Source: Candidatus Dadabacteria bacterium (GTDB taxonomy: Bacteria > Desulfobacterota_D > UBA1144 > Nemesobacterales > UBA2774). From it: 50,446 bases of DNA. A program made the translations under genes and the position numbers. Position 1 is the first letter of the stretch. Each line of letters starts with the position of its first letter. Location: contig JAHKKQ010000002.1 of assembly GCA_020027805.1 (NCBI GenBank), positions 1 to 50,446 of the forward strand, in the 5' to 3' direction. Below, piece after piece: positions 40,862-49,309 of this stretch. The notes below the pieces were generated by a model, which saw only the letters and a list, made by a program, of their open reading frames with translations, ran no database searches and had not been told where the DNA came from.

Positions 40862-42466
40862 TCATCCCTGTGACGGGAATAGTTCGCTATTCGGTACGAT
40901 TTCCGCCTGTCGTCTCAGGTCCTGGATCATTTTCTGTATGACCTGTGAACGCTGCTTTTGCAGTTCCTGTTCCATCAAATCATCCTTTGCCGCGGTAAAA
41001 TTCTCGGGGCTGGCGATTTTTACATCTTTGACCGAAATGATATAGAAATTGTCGCCGTCATCGTAGATCCTGGTCGGTACCCCGGCCTTAGGATCGAGCT
41101 CGAAAGCTTCGGCGCTCACCATCTGGGAATCTATCTGAGGCACCTTTTCCGACCGGGAAAAAAATCCGGTCTCCTTCAGGTCGAGGCCGAGCTTCTTTGC
41201 CTCAGCAGGGAGTTTCTCATTCTTGACGCCTTTCAGTTTCATAATCGATGCTTGTGCCGTCTTCCTGGCCGTCTGAACGGATTTTTCGCGTTTTAACGCC
41301 TCGGCCGCTTCCTTTTTCGCTTCCTCGAAGGTTCTCTCTCTCGGATGGACTATCTCCTTCACCTCCACAACCCAGATATTGGCCCCGACCGGGATTATGG
41401 AAACCCTGCCCTTGTCAATACCGAAAGCCTGACGTGTGATCATAGGCGGTATGTCGGATGTATTGCCACTTGCCGAAAAGGGTTTGCTCTCGGAAATTGT
41501 TACTATGGAAAATTCCTTGGCTATCGCGTCGATTCCGGTACCGCCCCCTTCGGGATTATCGAGCCTGGCCATGAACTGCTGGCGGAGCTCTTCCGCCTTT
41601 TGTGCTTTCAGCTTTGATTCAATATCTTTCTTCGCTCCGGCGAGCGGTATCTGCTTGCCGTCCGGTGACTTGAATTCTTCAGGGTAGGCGTTGTAATAAG
41701 AGTTGATTTCATCTTCTGATACCTGGATATTCTTTTCGAAGGTTTCCGGGCCAAGTGTGAAATAGCGGATTTGTCTCATCTCGGCAGTCTTTAACCCGCC
41801 TTTGTGTTTCTGGTAGTAAAGTTTTATCTCATCCTCGCTCGGGGTGTAAGAGTCGGCGTAGTCGTTTCCGGAGAACTTTATATAATACAGGTTGATCTCA
41901 TCGTTCTGCCTCTTGTAGACGTCCAGCAGGTTCTCTTCCGTTATAAGCGCCGTTTCGTCGAGGAAACCCGCGAACTTCTCGGCCAGGAGTCTCTCTCTGT
42001 AAGAATTCTCGAATTCCCCTATGTCCTGCTTAAGGGCCTGCTCTATGAATTGCTTATACCTCTCCGCCCCTACGAACTTCCCATCAATCTGGAAATTCGG
42101 GTCCGATTTGATAGCATCGTCGAGCTCTTCGTTCGTCACCTTAAATCCGAGGCCCTTTGCTTTTTGAGCCAGGAGCTTGAGATTAATAAGCTGATTCAGC
42201 GCTATTATATTGATCTGATTAAGATATTCCTCGGGTATTTCGCCTCCCTGGCCGAACTGTGTCTTCAGGCTGTCCCTCATCAGATAGAAATTGACGAGGC
42301 TGACATCCTCCCCGTTGACCTTCGCGGCTGTCCTGTTCGGGACCTGGGTGATAGCGCCGAAATCACTGAGATTGTATCCGATGCCTATAATGAATGCGAC
42401 GGCGATCAGGATCAAAATCCCTCTGATAAACCAGCTGTGTCTGTTACGAATGAAATTGAGACTCAT
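40862..42466 (-). CDS. PpiD/SurA-like periplasmic chaperone
   Basis: 534 residues. An N-terminal transmembrane anchor (SWFIRGILILIAVAFIIGIGY) is followed by a SurA_N/PpiD helical region (ALNQLINLKLLAQKAKGLGF). The region about 225-330 that carries the parvulin domain in PpiD has MRQIRYFTLGPETFEKNI in place of the usual ARHILI start and is not a clear PPIase, so catalytic activity is doubtful. It should help fold or hold exported proteins at the inner membrane face. It starts an operon with the J-domain protein. Confidence 0.85.
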   Translation of the reverse strand: MSLNFIRNRHSWFIRGILILIAVAFIIGIGYNLSDFGAITQVPNRTAAKVNGEDVSLVNFYLMRDSLKTQFGQGGEIPEEYLNQINIIALNQLINLKLLAQKAKGLGFKVTNEELDDAIKSDPNFQIDGKFVGAERYKQFIEQALKQDIGEFENSYRERLLAEKFAGFLDETALITEENLLDVYKRQNDEINLYYIKFSGNDYADSYTPSEDEIKLYYQKHKGGLKTAEMRQIRYFTLGPETFEKNIQVSEDEINSYYNAYPEEFKSPDGKQIPLAGAKKDIESKLKAQKAEELRQQFMARLDNPEGGGTGIDAIAKEFSIVTISESKPFSASGNTSDIPPMITRQAFGIDKGRVSIIPVGANIWVVEVKEIVHPRERTFEEAKKEAAEALKREKSVQTARKTAQASIMKLKGVKNEKLPAEAKKLGLDLKETGFFSRSEKVPQIDSQMVSAEAFELDPKAGVPTRIYDDGDNFYIISVKDVKIASPENFTAAKDDLMEQELQKQRSQVIQKMIQDLRRQAEIVPNSELFPSQG

Positions 42467-42637
42467 TTGCTTATATTCCCCTTTGATGCTGAATTCTTAT
42501 AAAAATCTATATCACTTCCTCTTCAGTTTCAACAAGCCGGGTTCCGGGTGAGCCATATTCGGGTTTCAAACCGGGCAGAATAAACGATAGCCCTGTTCTC
42601 CGCTCTCTTAATCCGGGCGGAAGGGTTTTGGATCAAC

Positions 42638-42666
42638 TTGACAGTCCCGGCACGCTCAAATATTCT
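42638..42666 (+). promoter_or_regulatory. Sigma70-type promoter for cofD
   Basis: Perfect TTGACA (42638-42643), a 17-base spacer and TATTCT (42661-42666). The expected start near 42673 gives a leader of about 72 bases to cofD. Two copies of TTCTTAAG (42663-42670 and 42674-42681) overlap the -10 and start point and may be operator half-sites. Confidence 0.55.
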
Positions 42667-42744
42667 TAAGCCCTTCTTAAGACCGGAGTTGTTAAAAATA
42701 AAGAATCTGTTTTTCATTTTCTCTTTTCTCGAAGGTATATCCCA

Positions 42745-43671
42745 ATGATAACTGCTTTAGGCGGAGGCGTAGGCGCCGCTAAATTCCTGGAAGGGCTATC
42801 TGAAGTAATCGGCGGGGAGAGTCTGTCGGTTGTCGTAAATACCGGTGACGACATCATTTTACACGGTCTCAGGATCTCTCCCGATCTCGATACAATAATA
42901 TACAGGCTTTCGGGCATGATAGATACTAACAAGGGGTGGGGGGTAAGGGGCGATACCTTCGACTGCCTTTCAGCACTTTCGAGATTCGGCTCCGAAACCT
43001 GGTTCAATATCGGGGATATCGATTTCGCCACCCATCTATACAGGACGCGATTGAGGCAGGAGGGGTTCACTGCCTCTCAGGTCACATCGGAGCTAGCCAG
43101 GGCCTTCGGTTTAAAAGAGGGCATCACGGTCCTTCCAATGACGGATGAGGACGTTGAGACATGGATCGTAACCGACGAAGGGGAAATGCACTTCCAGGAA
43201 TATTTTGTTAAACGGAAGATGAAGCCGGACGTGCTGAAGGTGGTTTTCAGGAATATTGAAAGGGCCGTGCCCGCTCCGGGCGTAATAGAAGCGATAAAGC
43301 TTGCCAGGGTGATTATTCTTTGCCCCAGCAACCCCATAATAAGCATAGGGCCGATACTCAATGTAAAGGGCATAGGTAAAGCGCTCAGGGCCGCGGGCGC
43401 GAGGATTATCGCAATAAGCCCGCTTATAGGCGGGGTGCCGCTGAAGGGTCCTGCGGACAAGCTGATGAGGGGACTCGGGCTCGAGGTGTCTTCTGCGGGG
43501 GTTGCCAGGTTCTATAGGGATTTTCTCGACGTCATGGTTATCGACACGGAAGACGCCCGGGAGGCCGAAATAATCAGCGATATGGGGATCAAACCCGTCG
43601 TGCTCGACACCCTGATGTCCGATCATTCCAGGGCGGCTAAACTCGCCTCAGCCGTGCTCTCCGAAATATAA
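42745..43671 (+). CDS. cofD: 2-phospho-L-lactate transferase CofD
   Basis: 308 residues. Transfers a phospholactyl-type group from a GDP-activated donor to Fo in coenzyme F420 synthesis. Diagnostic: ITALGGGVGAAKFLEGL at the N-terminus, VVNTGDDIILHGLRISPDLD, WFNIGDIDFATHLYRT, and the SNPIISIGPILNVKG loop. Length is normal. Starts at ATG 42745 with GAAGG about eleven bases upstream. First of the three F420 genes, separated from cofG by a 144-base gap with its own promoter-like elements. Confidence 0.96.
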   Translation: MITALGGGVGAAKFLEGLSEVIGGESLSVVVNTGDDIILHGLRISPDLDTIIYRLSGMIDTNKGWGVRGDTFDCLSALSRFGSETWFNIGDIDFATHLYRTRLRQEGFTASQVTSELARAFGLKEGITVLPMTDEDVETWIVTDEGEMHFQEYFVKRKMKPDVLKVVFRNIERAVPAPGVIEAIKLARVIILCPSNPIISIGPILNVKGIGKALRAAGARIIAISPLIGGVPLKGPADKLMRGLGLEVSSAGVARFYRDFLDVMVIDTEDAREAEIISDMGIKPVVLDTLMSDHSRAAKLASAVLSEI

Positions 43672-43688
43672 CCGCCGGCCGGTTCTCC

Positions 43689-43718
43689 TTGACAAGTTTT
43701 ACCCGTTTATGCGATGAT
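43689..43718 (+). promoter_or_regulatory. Possible promoter and operator for cofG-cofH
   Basis: TTGACA (43689-43694), 18 bases, GATGAT (43713-43718). An inverted repeat GATTAAC-AG-GTTAATC (43716-43731) overlaps the -10, and a related ATTAAA (43779-43784) / TTTAAT (43792-43797) lies further on. The combination suggests control by a dimeric regulator, not proved here. Confidence 0.4.
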
Positions 43719-43815
43719 TAACAGGTTAATCAGGGGTGATATCCGTTACAATTATTGTTGGGTCAAGACTTTCATCTGATTAAATATCTGGTTTAATTAT
43801 ATACTTGGGATAAAC

Positions 43816-45096
43816 ATGGCATCACTTGATAAAAAATCGGATTGCTGTTCCGGCATTGCGCCGGCTGAATACGTGTTCGCCATGCCGGCCGGAGTATCCG
43901 GGCCGGTCGGGGCGGAATCGCCTCAATTACAGGAGATTCTATCTAGGGCTGCAAACGGGGAGCCCCTCCTACGCGAAGACGCGATCTCGCTCTCAAAGCT
44001 GCGGAAGGAAGAACTGCCGTTCCTTCTCCGGTCAGCCTCAAGAATAAGAGACAAGGGGAAGGGGAAGACGCTTACGTTCTCGAGGAACGTTTTCGTTCCC
44101 CTCACACAGATTTGCCGTAACCGCTGCGGATACTGTACATTCAAATACGAGCCCGGAGAGGGCCCGCTTTTTCTCATGCCCGAAGAGGTCGTGGAGATGG
44201 CGAAGAAGGGGGCTGAGCTCGGCTGCACCGAGCTCCTCTTCGTGACCGGAGACAAACCCGAGCTCCTTTACCCCGTGTACCGGGAAGCCCTTGGCAAGCT
44301 CGGATATAAGAGCACGGCCGAATACCTCATCGCTATGGGAGAGGCGGGCTTGAGGGAGCGCATATTCCCTCACACTAACCTCGGTCTCGCCACAAGGGAC
44401 GAGCTTACTGCATTCAGGGAATCGAATCCGAGCATGGGCCTGATGCTCGAGAACATAAGCCCGAGGCTACTCAAAAAGGGTGAGGCTCATCACGGATGCC
44501 CCGATAAAGTGCCCGGGCACAGGATGAAGACAATGGAGTGGGCGGGGGAGCTTCAGATTCCATGGACCTCGGGGATACTCGTCGGCATCGGTGAGACGTG
44601 GGAGGAGAGGATAGACTCACTTTACGCGTTAAAAGAGCTCAACGACGCGTTCGGTCATATTCAGGAAATAATCATTCAGAATTTCAGCCCGAAGCGGGGG
44701 ATAACCATGGAGAAGTACCCGCCGCCCGATTTCATCGACATGCTTAAGATAGTGGCGATCTCGAGGCTCATATTCGGCGAGGGGATGAACATACAGATTC
44801 CGCCGAACCTCAATCCCGATACTTATCCGCTGTTCGTCCACGCGGGCGTAAACGACCTGGGGGGCGTGTCCCCGATTACGATAGATTACGTCAACCCGGA
44901 AGCCCCGTGGCCGAAGCTCGAAAGAATGCGAAATATTATAGAGGATATGGGTTTTACACTCAGGGAGAGACTACCCGTATACCCGGAATTCATAGGCCGT
45001 AAATACATAAACGACGATCTGCTCAGGCTGGTAAAGGATGCCGTGGACGAGCAGGGATACGTCCTTTCCGAGGAGGTACACAATGGAACATATTAA
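43816..45096 (+). CDS. cofG: 7,8-didemethyl-8-hydroxy-5-deazariboflavin synthase, CofG
   Basis: 426 residues, with about 90 before the radical SAM core. Radical SAM CxxxCxxC is CRNRCGYC in PLTQICRNRCGYCTFKYEP. GHRMKTMEWAGELQIPWTSG and GITMEKYPPPDF are CofG-type stretches. With CofH it makes Fo, the deazaflavin of F420, from 5-amino-6-ribitylamino-uracil and tyrosine. The N-terminal extension (with a CC pair at 10-11) is long but not identified. Stop overlaps the cofH start by 14 bases. Confidence 0.94.
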   Translation: MASLDKKSDCCSGIAPAEYVFAMPAGVSGPVGAESPQLQEILSRAANGEPLLREDAISLSKLRKEELPFLLRSASRIRDKGKGKTLTFSRNVFVPLTQICRNRCGYCTFKYEPGEGPLFLMPEEVVEMAKKGAELGCTELLFVTGDKPELLYPVYREALGKLGYKSTAEYLIAMGEAGLRERIFPHTNLGLATRDELTAFRESNPSMGLMLENISPRLLKKGEAHHGCPDKVPGHRMKTMEWAGELQIPWTSGILVGIGETWEERIDSLYALKELNDAFGHIQEIIIQNFSPKRGITMEKYPPPDFIDMLKIVAISRLIFGEGMNIQIPPNLNPDTYPLFVHAGVNDLGGVSPITIDYVNPEAPWPKLERMRNIIEDMGFTLRERLPVYPEFIGRKYINDDLLRLVKDAVDEQGYVLSEEVHNGTY

Positions 45097-46288
45097 AGAG
45101 ACTGTCGAACGGATTGAAGAAAACAGGAGCCTGGGACTGGACGGCACATTGGGAAAGGTCAACGGCACGACAGGCAGGATCCTGGGCAAGGCGCTTTCCG
45201 GGGAGGAGGTCTCCGTTGGGGAAGCGGAGGAGCTTTTTAATATTACGGACCCCGACGAGCTATCCGCACTCGCCATAACCGCGGACGAGATAAGGAAGGA
45301 GGACGTCGGAGACGTCGTGACTTATGTAGTAAACAGGAATATCAACTTCACGAATATTTGCAACACGTACTGCGGATTCTGCAATTTCATGGCCCCCGAG
45401 GGTGACGAGAGGGCGTATTTCCTGTCCATGGACGAGATTGCGGATAAGGTGAAAGAGGCCTGGGATATAGGGGCTACAGAGGTCTGCATGCAGGGCGGGA
45501 TGCACCCCGATATAGACGGGAATTTTTATATAGAGCTTATCAAAGCCGTGAAAAGGGCCGTGCCCGAAATGCACACGCACGCCTTCTCGCCGTTCGAGAT
45601 ATACTACGGCGCCGAGACGTTGGGAATAAGCGAAGAGGTGTTCATCGAGAGGCTGAAAGACGTCGGCCACAACACGTTTCCCGGGACCGCGGCCGAGATA
45701 CTCGTCGAAGAGGTAAGGAAGATAATAGCCCCCAGGAAGATGCCCACCGAGGCGTGGATAAGGATAGTGAAGAAAGCGCACAAGGCGGGCATGCGTACCA
45801 CGTCCACGATAATGTACGGTCACGTGGACAAGCCTCACCACTGGGCCGAGCACATAGGGATCCTGCGCGACATACAGAAAGAGACAGGCGGCTTCACAGA
45901 GTTTGTCCCGCTCAGGTTCATACCCTGGAACACGCGTCTCTACAGGCACTCGAAGGGCAAGGTGCAGGAGGGGCCGGGCGATCTCAACCAGCTCAAGATG
46001 TACGGCGTCTCGAGGCTTATGCTCCGCGGGTGGATAAACAACATTCAGGTCTCGTGGGTCAAGCAGGGCCCCGAATTCGCCCAGTTCTCACTCACGGCGG
46101 GCGCGAACGATTTCGGCGGTACGCTCATGGAAGAGCAGATATCCCGCTCGGCTGGGGCGAGCTACGGGCAGTACTTCCCGCCCGAGGAGTTCAGGCGCCT
46201 CACATGGGAGATAGGCAGGATACCGGCCGAGAGGACTACGACCTACGGCATAAGGCAGATGTTCTCCCGGAATGAAGCCGCGCAGTGA
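45083..46288 (+). CDS. cofH: 5-amino-6-(D-ribitylamino)uracil-L-tyrosine transferase, CofH
   Basis: 401 residues. Radical SAM partner of CofG. Motif CxxxCxxC is CNTYCGFC in NRNINFTNICNTYCGFCNF, then VCMQGGMHPD, PEMHTHAFSPFEI and TSTIMYGH. The open frame begins at 45038, but I use the ATG at 45083 because AGGAGGT lies five bases before it and MEHIKETVERI matches CofH-like N-termini. Overlap with cofG implies translational coupling. cofC and cofE are not in the window. The tail ends 12 bases before the rimO stop on the other strand. Confidence 0.95.
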   Translation: MEHIKETVERIEENRSLGLDGTLGKVNGTTGRILGKALSGEEVSVGEAEELFNITDPDELSALAITADEIRKEDVGDVVTYVVNRNINFTNICNTYCGFCNFMAPEGDERAYFLSMDEIADKVKEAWDIGATEVCMQGGMHPDIDGNFYIELIKAVKRAVPEMHTHAFSPFEIYYGAETLGISEEVFIERLKDVGHNTFPGTAAEILVEEVRKIIAPRKMPTEAWIRIVKKAHKAGMRTTSTIMYGHVDKPHHWAEHIGILRDIQKETGGFTEFVPLRFIPWNTRLYRHSKGKVQEGPGDLNQLKMYGVSRLMLRGWINNIQVSWVKQGPEFAQFSLTAGANDFGGTLMEEQISRSAGASYGQYFPPEEFRRLTWEIGRIPAERTTTYGIRQMFSRNEAAQ

Positions 46289-46300
46289 TTATGCGGGTTT

Positions 46301-47608
46301 TTATTGGGGGATAACTTCCCCGTAAAGGTCGTAAATATCCGCGTCCGTAATTTGTATTTTAACAAGGTCGCCGGTTTTCAAAATCTTCTTTCGTTCGATA
46401 TATGTGACTCCGTCCACTTCGGGGGCCTGCGAGGGTATTCTCGCGATATAGTTCCCGTTCTCTCTCCCCTCTATGAATCCTTCGTGTATGGAGCCTATGA
46501 GGGATTCATTCTTTCTAAGAGAGGCTTCCGATTGTACCGCCATGAGCCTTTCATATCTTTCCTCTTTAATCTCGTCGGGTATCTGACCTCTCATTACGCC
46601 CGCGGGAGTGCCTTCTTCCTGAGAGTATTTGAACGCACCCGCCCTGTCGAAACCCGTTTCCCCGACGAATTCGACTAGCTCTTCGAATTCCTCTTCAGTT
46701 TCTCCGGGGAACCCCACTATGAAAGTCGTCCGGAGCGTCACGTTCTCTATACGGCTCCTCAGTCTGTGAATGATGTCCCTTATCCTTTTAGCGGGGGTTT
46801 TCCTGTCCATGAGACCGAGAATCCGGTCATTGATATGCTGAAGCGGCATGTCGATATAAGGGAGGATCTTTTCTTCGTCCGCGATGAGTCCTATGAGTGA
46901 GTCCGTAAGTCCCCACGGGTAACAGTAATGGATCCTTATCCATTTTATGTCGTCGACTCTGACGAGGGCCCTCAGCATGTTCTCGAGGTTAGTCCCGATG
47001 TCCCTTCCGTAGCTCGTCATGTCCTGGGCTATGAGGTTTATTTCCCTGACCCCTCTTTCTGCCAGCCGGCCGGCCTCCCCGGCAATCGATTCGACGGGCC
47101 TGCTTTTCATAATCCCCCTCATCTTCGGGATTATGCAGAACGAGCATGTCCTCGAACAGCCTTCGGACACCTTCACGTACGCATAGTGTGCCGGTGTGAG
47201 GAGCACCCTCGGGGTGTCGGGGTCGTAGAGTGTTCCGGGAGGGTTTCTGTATATCCTGTCCGGCTGGATGTCGTTTAATGCCTCGTTGATTCTAAGGAGG
47301 TTTCCCGTGCCCCAGAACGCGTCCACTTCGGGGAGTTCGCGGCTCAGTACGCCGGCATACCTTTCGACGAGGCAGCCGGTCACGATTAATTTACGGCAGC
47401 TCCCCTCTTCCTTCCTCTTCGAGAGCTCGAGGATGGTATCGACTGATTCCTTCTTCGCGTCGCCGATGAAGCCGCATGTGTTTACGATTATTACTTCCGC
47501 GTTCTCTTCGGACGAGATCTCGTGTCCCGCGCTTTCGAGCGCTCCCGTGATGATCTCGCTGTCTACGAGGTTTTTTGAGCAGCCGAGGCTTACTATCGAT
47601 ATCTTCAT
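46301..47608 (-). CDS. rimO: Ribosomal protein S12 methylthiotransferase RimO
   Basis: 435 residues. Adds methylthio to an aspartate of S12. N-terminal UPF0004 domain with three Fe-S cysteines (SLGCSKNLVDSE, NTCGFIGDAKKES, TGCLVERY). Radical SAM core with CSRTCSFCIIP. C-terminal TRAM domain (RIPSQAPEVDGVTY on). Start ATG at 47608 overlaps the stop of the ClpX-like gene by four bases (ATGA), so translation is coupled. Confidence 0.96.
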   Translation of the reverse strand: MKISIVSLGCSKNLVDSEIITGALESAGHEISSEENAEVIIVNTCGFIGDAKKESVDTILELSKRKEEGSCRKLIVTGCLVERYAGVLSRELPEVDAFWGTGNLLRINEALNDIQPDRIYRNPPGTLYDPDTPRVLLTPAHYAYVKVSEGCSRTCSFCIIPKMRGIMKSRPVESIAGEAGRLAERGVREINLIAQDMTSYGRDIGTNLENMLRALVRVDDIKWIRIHYCYPWGLTDSLIGLIADEEKILPYIDMPLQHINDRILGLMDRKTPAKRIRDIIHRLRSRIENVTLRTTFIVGFPGETEEEFEELVEFVGETGFDRAGAFKYSQEEGTPAGVMRGQIPDEIKEERYERLMAVQSEASLRKNESLIGSIHEGFIEGRENGNYIARIPSQAPEVDGVTYIERKKILKTGDLVKIQITDADIYDLYGEVIPQ

Positions 47609-48723
47609 GCGCGTCTCTTGACTATGTGAGAAACCCCGCCTGAATCGAGAGTAAGCACGACTTCCCCTTCCTCGCTCTTGCCGAACGTCTCGAAAGCGAC
47701 GTCTTCCAGGTATTTAGATATGATGACGTCGAGGCCCCTCGCGCCCGTCTGCCTCTTGAGCGCCTCCTCGATAATGAAATCTATGACCTTCGGTTCTATG
47801 TGAAGCTTGAACCCCTCTTCCTCGAATTCCCTCTGGTAGTTTTGTATCTTGATGTGAATGATCTCCTTGAGCGTGCTCCTGTGGAGGGGGGCAAACGGGA
47901 CGATCCTGTTGTATCTCGAGATCAGCTCGGGGAGGAATCCGAACATATGGAACTTGGTGATATCGTCCGCTTCCTCTTCCGTGAGGTGATAGGCGATCGA
48001 ATCCTCGTCACCCGAGTGCTCCTCGAGTGTCTGCATAAAACCGACTCCTTTTCTTTCGTACAGGTTCCTTATGCCCGAGAAAGCCCCCACCGCGAAGAAC
48101 GTTATGTCCCGCGTGGATATGAGCGCCCTCGGCCCCCGGCTCGAAAACCCGAAATCAAGCGGTATCTGGACGTCTGTGCCTTCGAGGATTTTCAGGAGCT
48201 CTCTCTGCACACCGTATCCCGAGACGTCTTTCGTCGTGCCCTGGCCGGCGAACCTGGCGCTGCTGTATGCGCCCGCTATCTTGTCGAACTCGTCGAGCAC
48301 GACTACGCCGCATTCGGCGATGTCTATGCTCTCGTTGGCCGCGTATACGAGCTGGACGAGTATGTTTACCACGTCGTCCCCGACATAGCCCGACTCGGTG
48401 AATTTTGTCATGTCTATGATAACGAAGGGGAGCTTGAAAATCTCCCCGAAAAGGAGCTCGATGAGGTAGGTTTTACCGCACCCGGTCGGACCCATCAGAA
48501 TCGAATTCGGCCTGGGGGGCAGATTGGCTCTCGGGGTGTTCTTAGAGTGGAGGAGCTTTAGCCTCTTCACATGCCTATACGAGGCGAGGGATACTGCCTT
48601 CCTCGCAAGCGGCTGTCCCCTGTACCCGAGCTTCTCCAGCTCGTTGTATATCTTTTTGGGTGAGGGAAGAGGGACGGTCTGTATGAAGTCCTTGACATAG
48701 TAAACCTTTTCACCCCTTCTCAT
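47605..48723 (-). CDS. ClpX-like AAA+ ATPase without zinc-binding domain
   Basis: 372 residues. Resembles the ATPase body of ClpX: Walker A ILMGPTGCGKTYLIELL, Walker B VVVLDEFDKIA, GAFSGIRNLYERKGVGF, then a C-terminal small domain (EEALKRQTGARGLDVII). In ClpX an IGF tripeptide docks ClpP; the aligned residues are VGF at 227-229. The N-terminal C4 zinc-binding domain of ClpX is missing (about the first 60 residues). It could be a second unfoldase, perhaps with a ClpP, or work alone. Translation is coupled to rimO through the ATGA overlap. Confidence 0.87.
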   Translation of the reverse strand: MRRGEKVYYVKDFIQTVPLPSPKKIYNELEKLGYRGQPLARKAVSLASYRHVKRLKLLHSKNTPRANLPPRPNSILMGPTGCGKTYLIELLFGEIFKLPFVIIDMTKFTESGYVGDDVVNILVQLVYAANESIDIAECGVVVLDEFDKIAGAYSSARFAGQGTTKDVSGYGVQRELLKILEGTDVQIPLDFGFSSRGPRALISTRDITFFAVGAFSGIRNLYERKGVGFMQTLEEHSGDEDSIAYHLTEEEADDITKFHMFGFLPELISRYNRIVPFAPLHRSTLKEIIHIKIQNYQREFEEEGFKLHIEPKVIDFIIEEALKRQTGARGLDVIISKYLEDVAFETFGKSEEGEVVLTLDSGGVSHIVKRRA

Positions 48724-48915
48724 TGGCTATCCGACCTCGGAAAATACTATTCTATAAATTTTACGATTCATTTTCAAGTGATCTTCGTTATTATACCAGC
48801 ACCGTCGAATAAAAATCATTTTTTATAAGGGCCGATATTGCTGATTATATGATACAGTCTAAATTTGCGCTTTAAGTATGTAATTTAACCGGTTGATAAA
48901 GCGAATTTGACTGCA

Positions 48916-48944
48916 TTGACTATTTCGGGGACGGGTCTTATAAT
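48916..48944 (+). promoter_or_regulatory. Near-consensus sigma70 promoter
   Basis: TTGACT (48916-48921), exactly 17 bases, TATAAT (48939-48944). The predicted start near 48951 leaves a leader of about 37 bases to the ATG at 48988. One of the best promoters in the window, suggesting that the small exported protein is strongly expressed. Confidence 0.75.
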
Positions 48945-48987
48945 TTGTCTATAGAAGTTCACACTTTACTTTAAAGGGGAGATGGAC

Positions 48988-49251
48988 ATGAAATATTTCG
49001 CAGCCTTGATAGTGGGTTTCATGCTTTTCGCTTCGAACGCCCTGGCGCAGGCGCCGCAGATAACGGATTACAAATACAACCCGGGCGATGCGCTCCACCC
49101 GTTTAAGCTGACAAGCCTGGCGTTGAGACCGCCTCTCGCTATAACGAGCGTATTCGTTAAGGGTACCTACTGGGTGTTCAATACCGATCCCATAAGAAGG
49201 GTTTTCAATATTGAATACGATCCGACGGTCAATATAGACGGGGATTATTAA
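48988..49251 (+). CDS. Small exported protein, unknown family
   Basis: 87 residues from the ATG at 48988. The GGGGAG at 48976-48981 is six bases before this ATG but immediately adjacent to the earlier ATG at 48982, which is therefore rejected. The N-terminus has a signal peptide (KYFAALIVGFMLFASNALAQ) with an ALA cleavage site before the Gln. The mature ~65 residues (about 7.5 kDa) contain no Cys and no known motif; LRPPLAITSVFVKGTYWVF may form beta strands. Expected in the periplasm or outer surface. It is convergent with argF. Confidence 0.75.
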   Translation: MKYFAALIVGFMLFASNALAQAPQITDYKYNPGDALHPFKLTSLALRPPLAITSVFVKGTYWVFNTDPIRRVFNIEYDPTVNIDGDY

Positions 49252-49255
49252 TCCC

Positions 49256-49273
49256 TTCCCGGCTCGCCGGGAA
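49256..49273. terminator. Hairpin between the small exported protein gene and argF
   Basis: TTCCCGGC-TC-GCCGGGAA, eight-base arms. It lies four bases after the small protein stop, between convergent genes. There is no T tract on either strand, so a bidirectional or factor-assisted role is only possible. Confidence 0.35.
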
Positions 49274-49309
49274 CGAGGGCGCTTGGCCGGGGCCCGAGTC
49301 CCGAAAGCC

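Noticed and set aside
42529..42717. 62-codon frame on the minus strand before cofD
   Set aside because: No recognisable features; it overlaps the promoter region of cofD and has high basic content typical of chance frames.
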